Shown here: positions 52,607 to 62,962 of the stretch, piece after piece
How positions within the stretch are numbered: position 1 is the first letter of the stretch
Layout: each line of letters starts with the position of its first letter
Assembly (NCBI GenBank): GCA_963931865.1
Contig: OZ007506.1
Span: 2,414,926-2,478,925 of the forward strand
Reading direction: 5' to 3'
DNA length: 64,000 nt
From: Axinella damicornis
Lineage: Eukaryota > Porifera > Demospongiae > Axinellida > Axinellidae
Translations under genes and position numbers: made by a program
The notes under the pieces: model-generated
Databases searched by the model: none
The model's input: the letters and a program-made list of their open reading frames with translations, nothing else
What the model was told of the DNA's origin: nothing

Positions 52607-55600
52607 GGGGGGAGAGAAAGACAGACAGACATGATAACAGAATGTGTGTATAGCTGTGAGTGTGTGTGTGTGGGGGGGGGGGGGGGGAGGGGAAGACAGA
52701 CAGACAGATTGTAACAGAATGTGTGTATAGCTGGGGAGAAAGGAGAGGAACACGGGAGGATTCCATTCAATAGGAGGAAGTCATTCATACATTATTCAGT
52801 TCCTACCAAGATTTAAGAACTACGAATACTGATTACATTAAGCTTGTAAGTGGGTGCATGTGTGTGTGTAATGGGAAGTGAGTAAAGAGGAAGTCTTCAT
52901 TCAAAGGACACAGCTGTTGGTTTGTACACAGTCAGATTTCCAAATAAAGACAACAACTCCAAATGAGAAGCCAGCAATAATTGTATGAAGTGAGATAGCG
53001 GATGGCCACTCTAAAAAGTGCCATGCAACCTGAAGATGGTATCATACAAACCTCCCAGACCCTTTCATGGAGCTTCATATAGGTGTGGATAGAGTGGGGA
53101 GGGGGAGGAGAGAGGGAGGTAGTAGAGGAAAAAGGGGATAAGAGTGAGAGAAAGTGAGGTAGAATCATGGTTGACACTTGGTCACTCCAACAAGTGCTGT
53201 ACGGACAGCTGATTTCTCCACCCCCCAGTCATCATACCCTACCTCCCTTCACACTAACCTTGCTGTCCCCTGCTCTGATAGCATCCTTGAAGTGCCATTC
53301 TTCAAGATCTTCCTCCCAAAACTGCTCAAATGGTTCTTGACAAATATCACACACCTACAAATCAGAACAAACAATAGGTAAACAAAGAGCAAACTCACAT
53401 CAACATGTGTCTCAAGTTGTATCAATCTTGTATATATCTCAACTTGTATCAAAGTCAATCAATTTTGTATCAATCTTGTATCAATCTTATATCTCAACTT
53501 GTATCAAACTTGATCAATTTTGTATCAATCTTGCATCAATATTATATCAATCTCGCATCAATCTCACAATGATGTTGCATCAAAAACTAAACTTTGGCGT
53601 CAATTACATCTACATGTTTACACAGGTGGAATGGTGCATGCAATTACTGTCCATCCTTAAGAGTAGAGACACACGCACTCATGAAAAGGAGAACAGTGTG
53701 CCAGTCAAACAATTACAACCCTGCAGTTTGGGCAACAGTAGCAAGGTGTGGGGACCAAAAACAAAAGAGACTAGTTGCTGTTATGATGGATTTACATACC
53801 ATTGACCACCATACGCATATGCAGGTAGAACTTTAGTCTACCCGCTAGCTTTTCTCTGCCAGGGCAGTCACGCGTGTGTGCGGCTTTGCCACGTGCGGAC
53901 GGTGGAGAGGGTCTAGCAAACATTGCACTAGACCAAAGACCAATCAGATCTCACTGAAGCGATTGTCTCAATGGTTGTTGTAAACTGAGCCGTATCTGTG
54001 ATCAGTCTGGCAGAGAGCATCTAAAAGGCTAAACTGGAGGTAAACGTGTCCACCTGGATGTCTCCAAGGGTACAGAACTTGTCCTCAACTCCAGCTGGCA
54101 CTTCACCGGTTCACAGGTACATGTAATTGGCATCCCAGAGAAACATGATCTTGTGTAATGCTTGCTAGACCCTCTCCACCTTCCGTATGTAGCTTTGTCA
54201 CACGTGCACGTGACCTGCTGGGCGGAGAGGGGCAAGCAGCTAGACTGGTGAAGCTTGTCAGAGATCTCCAGTCAGTAGACAAGAGCATGGACAACTAGGG
54301 ACAGTACTATCCTGATCACTATACTAGTGGGAACGCAGGACATTGTGGGGTGAGCCTGAGCGAGACATACCAATCATTGCAAGCACACGACTTATACTAC
54401 ACACAATGTACAGTCATATCATGAGTTGACAGGCTGAAGCAGACACGCATAAGGTGTCACGCACATACACATGCAGTATACTGACATGTGCTCAGTATCA
54501 CAGATGGCTGTATACATGAACAGCTGTACACTCTCAAGGTCCCGAGTATAGCGAAGTCTCTGTTGCATTGCTCACGCTTCTGCTGCTGTCCGTCACGGTG
54601 TCACCTCCCCATGATACTCCTTCCTCTCACCTGAAGCCTCTAGGGAGCTCGTCGTTGTCGTGCGGTATTCGCAGTCTCAATCGCTGGCCATACTCATTGC
54701 GTGGACAGACGACACCATTTTTGCTGTTTTTGTTGACATTAATTTTGGTAGCCCCAATTCCTCAGAGCTGCAGACAATTCGGGAATGGAAAGCCCAGGTG
54801 CAACGCTATGCACCATTCCTGACATCCGGAATTTTAAGGTTTGGGGTTAGGCGACCGAATCAAGGTGGCCACACTAATATGCAAACCATGGGCTGCAATC
54901 AAAAGCAGGAATGATTGAAAGAATGGTTTTTCTGCAGTTATACTGCAAACCCGTCACAACTAACCAGTGCAACACCGTCTATATTCAATACCTCATTTCC
55001 CTCTCCAGGAAGCACTTCACAGCTGGATGGTTCCTCCTCCTTTACTTCGCTCTGCTCCGCTGCTTCATCCGGTTCTACTGCGATTGTCAACTCTGGGAGA
55101 GGAAGAGGAGAGTGAGGATGAGAGTAGAGGAGGGGGGAAGGGGAGGGAGAGAAGAGTTATCATCCTACAGCTAAGATTGAACCAATCAGAGGCCTGCAAT
55201 GGACCATTCATTAGACCGAAGTGAACTGTGTAGTCATAATTTCAAACAGAGCAGCTTCCACTTCCAGTTTGTGTGTGGTACTTTATCCCGGTACTTTATC
55301 CCAGTACTTTATCCCAGTACTTTATCCCGTTGAGGGCAAAAGGTGCACCCAACTTCCTGGACTAATTTCCTTTGATGTAGTACATGAAGTTCTTTGATGC
55401 GGTCATATCATGGCTTCCCTCCTCAGATTTGGGGATAACTGAATCAAGAGTCACTGTAGCTACCAGCAGCCCCGTTCCCAGGCCCCGTACGGGGCTTGGG
55501 AATGAGGCTAAGCTACCAGGTGAAAGACACGAAATGAAATTTTCCAGTCGCACGTTCAAAGAATTTCCCAAAATCCCACGCAGTTTGTTGGGACATACCA

Positions 55601-58600
55601 TGAAATTGATATGAAACGGGACCACAACAAGTATCATTTGTCTTGGAAGAGTAATTCAGTCAGCTACTGCTTTATGGTGTTGCTATAACAACATGCTTTA
55701 ATAAGATAGGAAAAGAGTGTTTTCTTTGCTACCATTTTGTCTGCATGAACTGACTGCTCCCTAATTGCTTCTGAGACTGAAACATCCACTACCACACACG
55801 AGTCTATTAGCACCTGTACCCTCATGGCCCTGATCTCCATCTCATCACTGAAGAGTGGGGGCCATGGAGGTATGTACACTACACAGACTTTGGCCCTCAC
55901 TTCAAAAGAAAGAGAAGTCCACACTCTAGCCTTGTTCCCAGGCAATTACTGAGCACCCAGAACAAGGCTACCCACACTCCAGGTCCTCTCTTTCTTATCA
56001 GTTCCTCTTGCAAGTTGAACTCTTACCAACAATTTGGTTCATAGTGTAAAGCTAGCTGTTACTAGGAATTCCTCATCCTGCTGCCACCAGGGACACTGAC
56101 TACGTGTATTGTACGGCTGCCTGTAAGATTGTGCCCACAGGCTGCACTCTCCCCATCACCACTGTTTGCAGGGGATCGCCTGTTTGCAACAATGTTTGAT
56201 GCGTGGACTATGTGGTTTATGAATATGAACATGCATTTGGCCTACTGTAAACAACATTCAAATCGAGGTGTGGTTTTGCTCAATAATTTGGACAGAGAGC
56301 AAAAACCTGTTTCCCACAAAGGGGGGGTAGAGGGGTGCTCCTCCCCCCTTTCCTGGCCTATTATCCTTTGACGTGTCATTGGAATGCATTAAGTGCTTGG
56401 ATCTGGCCAATTTTGTACCCCCATTCCTGTCAGTTTTGGGGGGAAACAATTGACTTTCATCCATGTTTTCTCAGCCTCTTGAGTGGATCTCTGGTCTGTG
56501 AGTTATGTAGACGCTAATATTTTCTCAATTCTGGTGCTTATATTCTAAAATATACCTTTAAGAAGGCCTTCACCTCTCAAACTACTGATTTTTACAGACA
56601 GACTGACAGACAAGGCAATCACTCTACCCCTGCCGCACATGCGCACACAGGATAACAACAAAGAAACTCCGGATGCAGCTACATACCTAGGACCTCATTC
56701 GTCTCTAAAAGCTGCTAATTTTATTTTTCTAAACAGCATTTAGGGTTCAACTGTAGCCTAGTAAATTATCCATAACAGTGTGTATTCTTAGAGGACAGAG
56801 GTCAACCCAGAAAGTCTGCATTTTCACTGAAATTATATAGCTTAAATTTCACTGGATTTTCCATACATTGGCAGTCATGTATGCAGAGTTCACTAACTCA
56901 TGTATGAAAAACAATACCATTTCAAAAAACCACATAAAGCTCATATATCTCCCAGTATGTTTCAAGGTACTCTGAAGTTCCCATAACACGATTCATTTTC
57001 ATGGACAATGTTGCTAGTTTTCATGGAGTGAGTGTAGCATAAGTGATGCTATATAAGTGCTGGCCCAACAGGCTAATGGAGTCATCATGGCCACCCTGTA
57101 AGTGATCAGTAACTGGAGATGGAAACAAAACTGACCGCCCGCTGATGCATGTAGCGCAGACACAACACTCCTGAGCTGTGACGGGATTAAATGCCACCTG
57201 TACCTTCTCTTGATATTGAATTCTTATTGCTGGGCATCAAGTGTGGACCTCCTGGAGTTCCTCCCGTTCATCTTTCACCCCTCTGCTCTCCAAACCTAAC
57301 ATCATAGTCACCCTCCACCCCTCTGCTTTCCAAACCTAACATCATAGTCACCATCCACCCCTCTGCTCTCCAAATCTAACATCATAGTCAACCTCCACCC
57401 CTCTGCTCTCCAAACCTAACCTCATAGTCCCCCTCCACCCCTCTGCTCTCCAAACCTAACATCATAGTCACCCTCCCACCCCTCTGCTCTCCAAACCTAA
57501 CATCATAGTCACCCTCCACCCCTAGCCTCGTTCCCAGGCCTACCCCATTTTTTCTGTTCTTTGGCTTGCGTTGACGGATGCGGAAGAGCGGCGCAGCTCC
57601 CCCTCACCCCCTTCCTGCTACATGTAGGAGTGCCCAACCATCCCTTGATCAAGGGTCAGAGTGCAGTGCTCAGTAATTTGGGTATAGCGTCAGTCCTCAC
57701 CAAACAAGATCAGTTGAGGAGTGCTAGTGTCATCATCGCACTGTACACATGGTTAGGGCCACTTCTATGATATGATACATAAACCAATGGGTCAACAAGA
57801 TCAGTTGAGGAGTGCTAGTGTGGTCACGGCACAGTACACATGGTTTAGGGCTAGCCTCGTTCCCAGTCCCACGCCCAGCTTTTCGTCGCTTGCAGTACGG
57901 TAAAGCGGGAAGGGCCTGGTACATCTGGGACTGGGAACGAGGCTAGTTTAGGGCCATTCCCGTCAACGTAATAATATGATGTATGTACCGAGGGTCACAC
58001 CAGAGGAGGTAGGACACGAATACGACCACTGGAAATTAGTTAAGGTGCACTGAGTGAATTAACAGAGAGGGGGGAGGGTTTACATGTAAAGCAGTGTACC
58101 TATGCATCTTTTAATAATCTCAGCGCTCTTTTGTTGTTTTGCTTTGTACACAAATCAACAAAAACCACCTCAGGAGCACCTAGATTTAATAGGGACACTG
58201 TGCTTTGCATACAACCCACCCCAAGCAAAAAGACGTCATAGGGACACTGCTTTGCATACAACCCCCTCCATAGGCCACACACCTCCCTCTACACAAAAGA
58301 ATGGACACGGACTGTACACGGGAAACAAATGCAACTCATTCAAAAGTTCATTAATACACTTGTACATGCACACAAACATAACAGTCTGTGTCCAGACCCT
58401 CTCAGAGACTAACAAACAATAATCAACAGCTGCAGGTGTCTGTTTGATGAGAAGCAAGGCTTGCAATTAGAGCGACATGAAACACAGGTCTACACACACT
58501 CTCACAACACTCGACTGCACACTCAGACAAAGAGCCTTCACGCATCGTTTGTTGCCGTGCCAATGTGAGTGCCAATGTGACTACCGGGGCAGATCACACT

Positions 58601-58796
58601 AATGGAATGTTCATAGGAAGGTACACACAACCTTCAACTGCGTGTTGCAGTCCTGGAGAATAACAGGGCAACAACGCAGGCAGTACGGGGAAGGCAACAG
58701 GGGGAAGGCAACAGAGGGAGGGGGAGGCAACAGGGGGAAGGCAACAGAGGGAGGGGGAGGCAACAGGGGGAAGGCAATGGAGGGAAGGCAACAGAG

Positions 58797-58827
<31 letters not shown>

Positions 58828-59235
58828 AGGCAACAGGGGGAAGGCAATGGGGGGGGGGGAGGCAACAGGGGGAAGGCAACAGGGGGAAGGCAATGGGGGG
58901 GGGAGAGGCAACAGGGGGAAGGCAATGGGGGGGGGGGGGGGGGGGGGGGGGGGGAAGGCAATAGGGAGAAAGCAACTGGTGGAAGGCAACAGGTGGAAAG
59001 GAAGAAAATAAGCAACAGGGAGAAAGGGCAAGAGGCGGTGGCAATAGGTAAGGAGGGCAACAGGAGGAAACACAGTATAGCGAGCTAGACCAATTTTCTC
59101 TCGCTCAGAAAGTTGGGGGCGGGGCATAGGCCGGCCTGAGCAAGAGAAAATGGTCTACCTCAATAGACCAGGGGATGAGTATGAGGAAGGACATTATGGG
59201 GAGGGCAGTATGAGTACAAGGAAGGCGGTATGAGT

Positions 59236-59273
<38 letters not shown>

Positions 59274-60582
59274 TTTAAGGGGCAATATACTGCAAGGAAG
59301 AGCAATAGGGAGAAGACAATACGCAAGTCATTACACAAGTGGAGTCAACAACCGCCATTCAGGATTGGCGCAGGCTACATTGTACCATACAAGTTGAAAG
59401 GCGCAGCAGGTGTGACAATACCTTGTATACGGCACCCTGCATGGGTGGATGTGATATAGCACCACTGCCAAGCAATCTGTGAACTGTTGCTTTTTTTAAA
59501 GATGAAGCCAAATACTCATGAAACCGATAAAGTGCCCAGAACTACATGTACATAACCAAGAAGTGCAATGTACAAAACAGGTAACACTATTGAAGGACAT
59601 CAACACCTTCAGCTTTAATACTGTCATGTAGCAGTTAAATAGCCTCTTTCCAAGGCCACATGGGAGGAGGGAAGGGGGCCTGGTATCTATCAATATAATA
59701 TATTATTAGGATTTAACCATGTGTTTGTGTGTGTGTGTCTGTCTGTGTGTGACGGAAGTGGGATGTTCGTGGGACTGGATTAGACTATAGTGACGTGCGA
59801 CCTTCGTACTACGATTTACTGAACGTCGAACTCTGCATAGAATGTTCTAGAATAGTGGACATGGCCGGAACAGCTGGCAGGGAGCAGCAGCCAAAGCGGA
59901 CGCAATCGGGAAGCAGTTGAAACGGACGCAATCGAGAGCAGCAGCTGAAAGCAGACGCAAGTGGCGAGCAGCAGCTGTAGTAGATGCAAAAGAGAGCAGC
60001 AATTGAAGCAGATCGAGCGGCAATCTCGTCGGGAGCAGCAGCTGAAGCGGACGTAATCGGGGGCAGCAGCTCTGCACAGAGAGCTGTCCAGAGCCGGATT
60101 ACTCATGCAGGCGAACGAGGGGGAAGTAGCTGAGCGAGCGAAGCTAGTTCATGCATGTTGCATTAAATAATCCAGACAATTACTATGCTGCTATACATAG
60201 TCCAAACAGTCATTTTCTGAAGCTATGCTAGTGACGTGATTTTCGCATTGCAGGTATATACAAGTGCTGAAGTAAAGATGCTGAGAGCATGTTCCATGCC
60301 TCCACTATGCAAGTTCAAAGTCCACCCTTTTCTTGACAGCTTCACTGCTCTAGCTAGCATGCTTTAGGTAGAGGATATGAAACCAACCTTTCTCCTCTCC
60401 TTCAGCTGCCACTTCCTCGTAGGTCAACCAGTCCTACAGGAGGGCAAGAAAACCACACATACAGTACACACATCAATTTGTGGTATATGCGTGTACTTCT
60501 GTGTGTGTGTGTGTGCCCCACGTGTCTCATGTGTGTGTGTGGTATGTGTGTGTGTGTGCGTGTGTGCATGTGTGTGTGCATG

Positions 60583-60649
<67 letters not shown>

Positions 60650-60899
60650 TGTGCGTGTGTGTGTGTGTGGTGTGCGTGTGTGTGTGTGTGTGGTGTGTGT
60701 GTCTGTCCCATGTGAGCAAGTGAACATATGTACGTGTGATGCGGCCCATATACTCTGGTCATACATCCCCCCTCACAAGCATAGCCACCCAAACTCACAC
60801 CCCTCTCCACACACATCCTACCCAATGCCAAGTTTCCAACATACATACTCACAGATAATGTACAGCTCTCTCACACACAGACACAACCCCCCCCCCCCC

Positions 60900-60935
<36 letters not shown>

Positions 60936-60973
60936 AACTCATATGCCCACATACCCACTCACTCACACACACA

Positions 60974-61018
<45 letters not shown>

Positions 61019-62457
61019 ACCCACCAACACACACTCACATCTGGGTGCATAAACCAGTTCCTGGAACTCTTGGCCTTCCCCCCACTCTCTTTCCTGTTCA
61101 TTCGGTAGTGCCAGTCCAGGTGTTCGCGGTACTCTGCCCCCGACCTGCTGGTGAACCTGAGCCCACAAGACGCACACTGCTCACCAGCGTGCAGCAGGGA
61201 GATCAGTGTGGTATAGCGTCTGTGTGTGTGTGTGTGCATGTGGCACTTGTATACGTGTGTATGTACATGCGTGACAATCGCACCCTCTGAACTTACTGCT
61301 TCAGAGTGGCAACGGTTAAGCTGAGGTTGGGGATGTTAAGAGGAACATAGGAATGCTCAGGAGGTCCGTTTGATTCTGGGTGCTTTGTCTGGGAGGAGGG
61401 CGGGGGCTGCTGCAGATTGCCAGTGGGCCCTTCCTGGCCCTCCGCTATGATACCAAAGTCTACCAACTTGTTGAAGAGACTTGTTACAGGTAGCTGGATG
61501 GGAGGTCCACCAGCATTAGGAGGGGGTGGTGCTGGAGTGATAGAGGGAGGTGGGAGGGAGGGTGGGAGAGAGGGAGGGAGGGAGGGAGGGAGAGAGAGAG
61601 GAGGGAGGGAGGAGGGAGGGAGTGAGTGCAGCCAGGAAACAAGTACATGTAGATTGAAGGATATCAGTGCATTATGTAGAATTCTGGCAACTCTTCACAG
61701 ATACTGAAGCAACAGTACTACATGTGTATGTCAGGTAACAATCATCTAAACGTCATGATCAAGAAACCAAAAAGACACAAACTCACGCGGGCCAGAGCGG
61801 TCTATGTCCATGGATTCCCAGGGAGGAGGTCTGTGCCTCTCAAAGAGAGGGGGTCTGTTGAAATGCCTCTCTGGGCCTCTTGATGGGGGGCTACGCCCCC
61901 TAAAGTGAGACCTCCGACCTCCTCTGGGTCTACGAGGGTACCTATCATGCACTGGGTGGGGGTGAGGAGGGGGAGGATGGAAGTGGTGGTGGTGGCGACG
62001 ATGGTGAATGGGGGGAGGGGGTCCAAGACCCAAGCCATGGTGTACAGTGACATCAGGTTTGCCAAAAGTGCTTTGAGGATGGGGTCTGGCAATGGTCGTA
62101 CCGGTGCCAGTGATGGCGGCAGTGGACCCGCCACTGCTGGTTACAGAATGACTAATGCTAGGCTTAGAATTAAATACAGATTGGCTACGAGTTTGGTCAC
62201 TGCTATCAGTCCGAGCTTCCTCCTCCTGCTGTTTCTGCTCTGGGGTATTCCCAGCATCCTTCTGGCGCTGTAGCTTGTACAATCGCTCCAGTTGCTCCAC
62301 CAGTACGCCGTGCTGCACCTCCGTGAGGCTTCCAGACTTAAGCTGCTTCTCCACCTGAATCAAACAGAAACAAATCAGTGATAGGTTCCTTGGGTGCCGC
62401 AGCACACATACCCACACATGCACGCACACACACATGCACACATGCTGCATGTGTGCA

Positions 62458-62488
<31 letters not shown>

Positions 62489-62962
62489 CCACACACACGT
62501 ACCCGCTTCAAAATGAACTCATGGTGCTTGGGTAGCAACTCAGGAGGAACGTCATCCAGTTGCAGATGGGTACTTTTGATGGATTCAAGGGTAGCATCCT
62601 GGTAAGGGATGAGATCATTCCATGCATATATATGATGGGCATTATATAGACCACTAACACCAGCTGCTGTTTTGAGTTGCACATGGCCATACATCTCAGG
62701 CAGCAACACAACATGAAATCTGGGAATGGGGTTACTACAATCTCTCAGATACAATCGTATTATGGCAGCACCCGCCATAAGGCACGCAGACAGACAGACA
62801 GACAGACTGCATGAGCTATTAGTAATTGCATGCAATATTGTACATGCATTATGGGTATGTAGACACACATACACACAGTGGCACCAACCAGTGTATCCTC
62901 CTCCACCCGCTTCTTCCCTGGTTCCTCGACCCGTGGACGTTCCTCAATCCGTGGACGTTTCT
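48852..62962 (-). CDS. PCF11: PCF11 cleavage and polyadenylation factor subunit, 3' part (10 exons)
   Basis: PCF11 is a subunit of cleavage factor II. It binds the polymerase II CTD and couples 3'-end cleavage to transcription termination in the nucleus. Visible segments in order: a basic/acidic linker, the helical segment LPKHHEFILKR-VEKQLKSGSLTE, an R/G/P/H-rich domain, the VTSLFNKLVDFGII segment, the first zinc finger (CASCGLRF...EHLDWHYRMN), DWLTYEE, and the second zinc finger (CDICQEPFEQFWEEDLEEWH...YHTFCY), then an acidic tail and stop. The order matches animal PCF11. All ten exons are phase-consistent. The CID domain and earlier exons lie right of the window. The intron between exons at 60388 and 55092 is 5.3 kb. 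Confidence 0.9.
49979..50048. repeat. foldback element, TAGTCTCGTGCCCAGACC variant
   Basis: TAGTCTCGTGCCCAGACCAC and its complement GTGGTCTGGGCATGAGACTA surround a CCCCTC...GAGGGG inner stem. Variant bases occur in both arms, so base pairing is retained. Confidence 0.9.
50277..50320. repeat. foldback element, imperfect copy
   Basis: TAGTCTCATTCCCATGCAG pairs imperfectly with GGGGAATTGGAATGAGGCTA. Confidence 0.7.
51054..51677. repeat. dispersed GGGCGAGC(C/G)TGAGCG element, long copy
   Basis: Starts TACTAGTGGAATGTGTGACA, then ttgtggggcgagcgtgagcg, and ends ggctcgctcacgctcgccca. At about 620 bp it is the longest copy bounded by both inverted ends. It has no credible ORF. Confidence 0.75.
52391..52426 (-). 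CDS. PCF11: PCF11 exon, second zinc finger end
   Basis: 12 codons, acceptor CCCACAG, donor GTAGGT, phase 0 both sides. It encodes LYHTFCYQDAKE, aligned with KIYHPSCYEDY of human PCF11, supplying the last His and Cys zinc ligands. The exon is preceded by a degenerate array containing copies of its own 5' half. Confidence 0.85.
52427..52740. repeat. tandem array of exon-derived unit, (TG)n and G runs
   Basis: Four further copies of gtaacagaa(c/t)gtgtg(g)ta(c/t)agctg at about 52455, 52538, 52632 and 52710. Each is separated by (TG)n followed by G10-G24 and agacagacagac. The repeated 24-mer is the complement of the acceptor plus the first half of the neighbouring PCF11 exon. Confidence 0.9.
53100..53165. 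repeat. short purine-rich stretch
   Basis: gggagggggaggagagaggg-type sequence within a PCF11 intron, about 95 nt from the donor of the CDIC exon. Confidence 0.6.
53259..53354 (-). CDS. PCF11: PCF11 exon, second zinc finger
   Basis: 32 codons, acceptor TTTGTAG, donor GTTAGT, phase 0 both sides. It encodes VCDICQEPFEQFWEEDLEEW, then HFKDAIRAGDSK. This is nearly identical in pattern to CEICQEQFEQYWDEEEEEWHLKNAI of human PCF11; CxxC and H are zinc ligands. Confidence 0.95.
53404..53570. repeat. degenerate tandem repeat (TTGTATCAATC)
   Basis: Around ten imperfect copies of cttgtatcaat(c/t) interleaved with atctcaacttgtatcaaa. Confidence 0.85.
53835..54250. mobile_element. foldback element with ~95-bp inverted arms
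   Basis: The left arm (53835-53930, including gtggagagggtctagcaa) and right arm (54155-54250, including ttgctagaccctctccac) are inverted copies with moderate divergence. The interior is unrelated. No transposase. Confidence 0.75.
54322..54530. repeat. dispersed GGG(C/T)GAGCCTGAGCG element, short copy
   Basis: Starts tactagtgggaacgcaggacattgtggggtgagcctgagcg. The right end is not clearly defined. Confidence 0.6.
54992..55092 (-). CDS. PCF11: PCF11 exon, acidic linker between zinc fingers
   Basis: Acceptor CTCCCAG, donor GTATTG, phase 1 in and 0 out, fitting both neighbours. It encodes LTIAVEPDEAAEQSEVKEEE, then PSSCEVLPGEGNE. Vertebrate PCF11 has an acidic/lysine linker in the same place; there is no specific motif. 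Confidence 0.65.
55265..55330. repeat. 14-bp tandem repeat (GTACTTTATCCC(A/G))
   Basis: Four head-to-tail copies in a PCF11 intron. Confidence 0.9.
55467..55510. repeat. foldback element, TAGCCTCGTTCCC family
   Basis: CAGCCCCGTTCCCAGGCCCC, TA centre, then inverted GGGGCTTGGGAATGAGGCTA. Confidence 0.85.
55927..55970. repeat. foldback element, TAGCCTTGTTC variant
   Basis: TAGCCTTGTTCCCAGGCA and CCCAGAACAAGGCTA; the TTG/CAA variant is present in both arms. Confidence 0.85.
57278..57520. repeat. 40-bp minisatellite, about six copies
   Basis: Unit cacccctctgctctccaaac followed by ctaacatcatagtcaccctc. Copies are >95% alike by eye with single-base variants. It is followed directly by a half foldback arm (TAGCCTCGTTCCCAGGCC) at about 57523. 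Confidence 0.95.
57852..57945. repeat. foldback element with inner CAGCTTTTCG arm
   Basis: TAGCCTCGTTCCCAGTCCCA outer arm and inverted tgggactgggaacgaggcta. The inner cagcttttcgtcgcttgcagtac resembles the copies at 34976 and 16344. Confidence 0.85.
58680..59050. repeat. G-rich tandem array (AGGCAACAGGGGGA) with two long G runs
   Basis: More than 15 copies of aggcaacaggggga(aggcaa) variants, interrupted by G27 (about 58800-58827) and G28 (about 58927-58954). Confidence 0.95.
59078..59165. repeat. foldback element, second family
   Basis: tagcgagctagaccaattttctctcgctcag pairs with ctgagcaagagaaaatggtctacctcaata; related to 22012-22087. Confidence 0.75.
59238..59272. repeat. G35 homopolymer
   Basis: About 35 consecutive G, the longest homopolymer in the window. 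Confidence 0.95.
59740..60150 (-). repeat. dispersed element with internal GATTGCGTCCGCTTCAGCTG repeats, inverted copy
   Basis: Carries on the minus strand the same terminal blocks as 32636-33145 (gctcgctcagctacttcccc and the cacttccgtca-(CA)n end), with 6-7 internal repeat units. Confidence 0.8.
60388..60433 (-). CDS. PCF11: PCF11 exon following first zinc finger
   Basis: Acceptor CCTGTAG, donor GTTGGT, phase 0 in and 1 out. It encodes DWLTYEEVAAEGEEK, matching the DWIEFEEIADLEERA segment immediately after the first zinc finger of PCF11. Confidence 0.9.
60498..60710. repeat. (TG)n microsatellite
   Basis: About 210 nt of TG with C/CA interruptions, about 65 nt upstream (gene sense) of the preceding acceptor. 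Confidence 0.95.
60890..61032. repeat. C11 run and (CA)n/(CT)n array at PCF11 donor
   Basis: CA repeats from 60900 run almost into the exon boundary at 61039. In the gene sense this is (GT)n starting directly after the GTGAGT donor. Confidence 0.95.
61039..61219 (-). CDS. PCF11: PCF11 exon, first zinc finger
   Basis: Acceptor CACACAG, donor GTGAGT, phase 2 in and 0 out. It encodes RYTTLISLLHAGEQCASCGL, then RFTSRSGAEYREHLDWHYRM and NRKESGGKAKSSRNWFMHPD. The C-x2-C...H-x3-H finger with HLDWHYR is characteristic of PCF11 and binds the polymerase/RNA cleavage machinery. Confidence 0.95.
61297..61531 (-). CDS. PCF11: PCF11 exon preceding first zinc finger
   Basis: Acceptor CACTCCAG, donor GTAAGT, phase 1 in and 2 out. 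Proline-rich start, then LPVTSLFNKLVDFGIIAEGQ, a P/S linker, and VPLNIPNLSLTVATLKQ running into the RYTTLI start of the next exon. This matches KLFSKLVEFGLL and LTDFTLEELKKRY in vertebrate PCF11. A purine-rich (plus) tract follows the acceptor. Confidence 0.85.
61546..61622. repeat. polypurine (GGGA)n tract at PCF11 acceptor
   Basis: About 75 nt of GGGAGGGAGA, 15 nt from the acceptor; polypyrimidine in the gene sense. Confidence 0.9.
61787..62354 (-). CDS. PCF11: PCF11 exon, helical segment and R/G/P/H-rich domain
   Basis: Acceptor TGATTCAG, donor GTGAGT, phase 0 in and 1 out, 189 codons. It begins VEKQLKSGSLTEVQHGVLVE, then QLERLYKLQRQKD, a helical segment matching the SERLASGEITQDEFLVVVHQIRQLF region. 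A Q/E-rich stretch follows, then S/T, then GPPPPIHHRRHHHHFHPPPP and RRPRGGRRSHFRGRSPPSRG. The latter corresponds to the RGP-rich repeat area of PCF11. Confidence 0.9.
62454..62500. repeat. (CA)n microsatellite at PCF11 donor
   Basis: In gene sense (GT)n follows the GTACGTGTG donor within a few bases. Confidence 0.9.
62503..62598 (-). CDS. PCF11: PCF11 exon, LPKHHEFILKR helix
   Basis: 32 codons, acceptor CTTACCAG, donor GTACGT, phase 0 both sides. It encodes DATLESIKSTHLQLDDVPPE, then LLPKHHEFILKR, which continues into the VEKQLKSG helix of the next exon. Confidence 0.85.
62889..62962 (-). CDS. PCF11: PCF11 exon, basic/acidic linker
   Basis: Acceptor CTGTAG, donor GTTGGT, phase 1 in and 0 out. 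It encodes KRPRIEERPRVEEPGKKRVE, then EDTL. RPRxEE is repeated at both DNA and protein level. It is the most 5' PCF11 exon I can see in the window. Confidence 0.7.

Larger units (their letters stand above)
55093..60387 (-). other. PCF11 5.3-kb intron
   Basis: Contains only repeats as far as I can see: three foldback copies, a 40-bp minisatellite, G-rich arrays (58680-59275), a second-family foldback (59078-59165) and a dispersed VNTR element (59740-60150). Confidence 0.5.

Noticed and set aside
54054..54100. Alternative PCF11 exon reading VPAGVEDKFCTLGDIQ before the CDIC finger
   Set aside because: Phase (1 to 0) and the VPAG similarity to human PCF11 are tempting, but it lies inside the inverted-repeat element 53835-54250 and its acceptor has no pyrimidine tract. 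The exon at 54992-55092 satisfies the same phases without this problem.
58594..59127. Proline/leucine-rich ORFs of 136-177 codons
   Set aside because: Open only because of the G-rich tandem array; three frames are open simultaneously and there is no splice context.
60402..61052. Cys/Val and His/Thr repeat ORFs on both strands
   Set aside because: They are readings of TG/CA microsatellites. The real coding sequence nearby is the spliced PCF11 frame.
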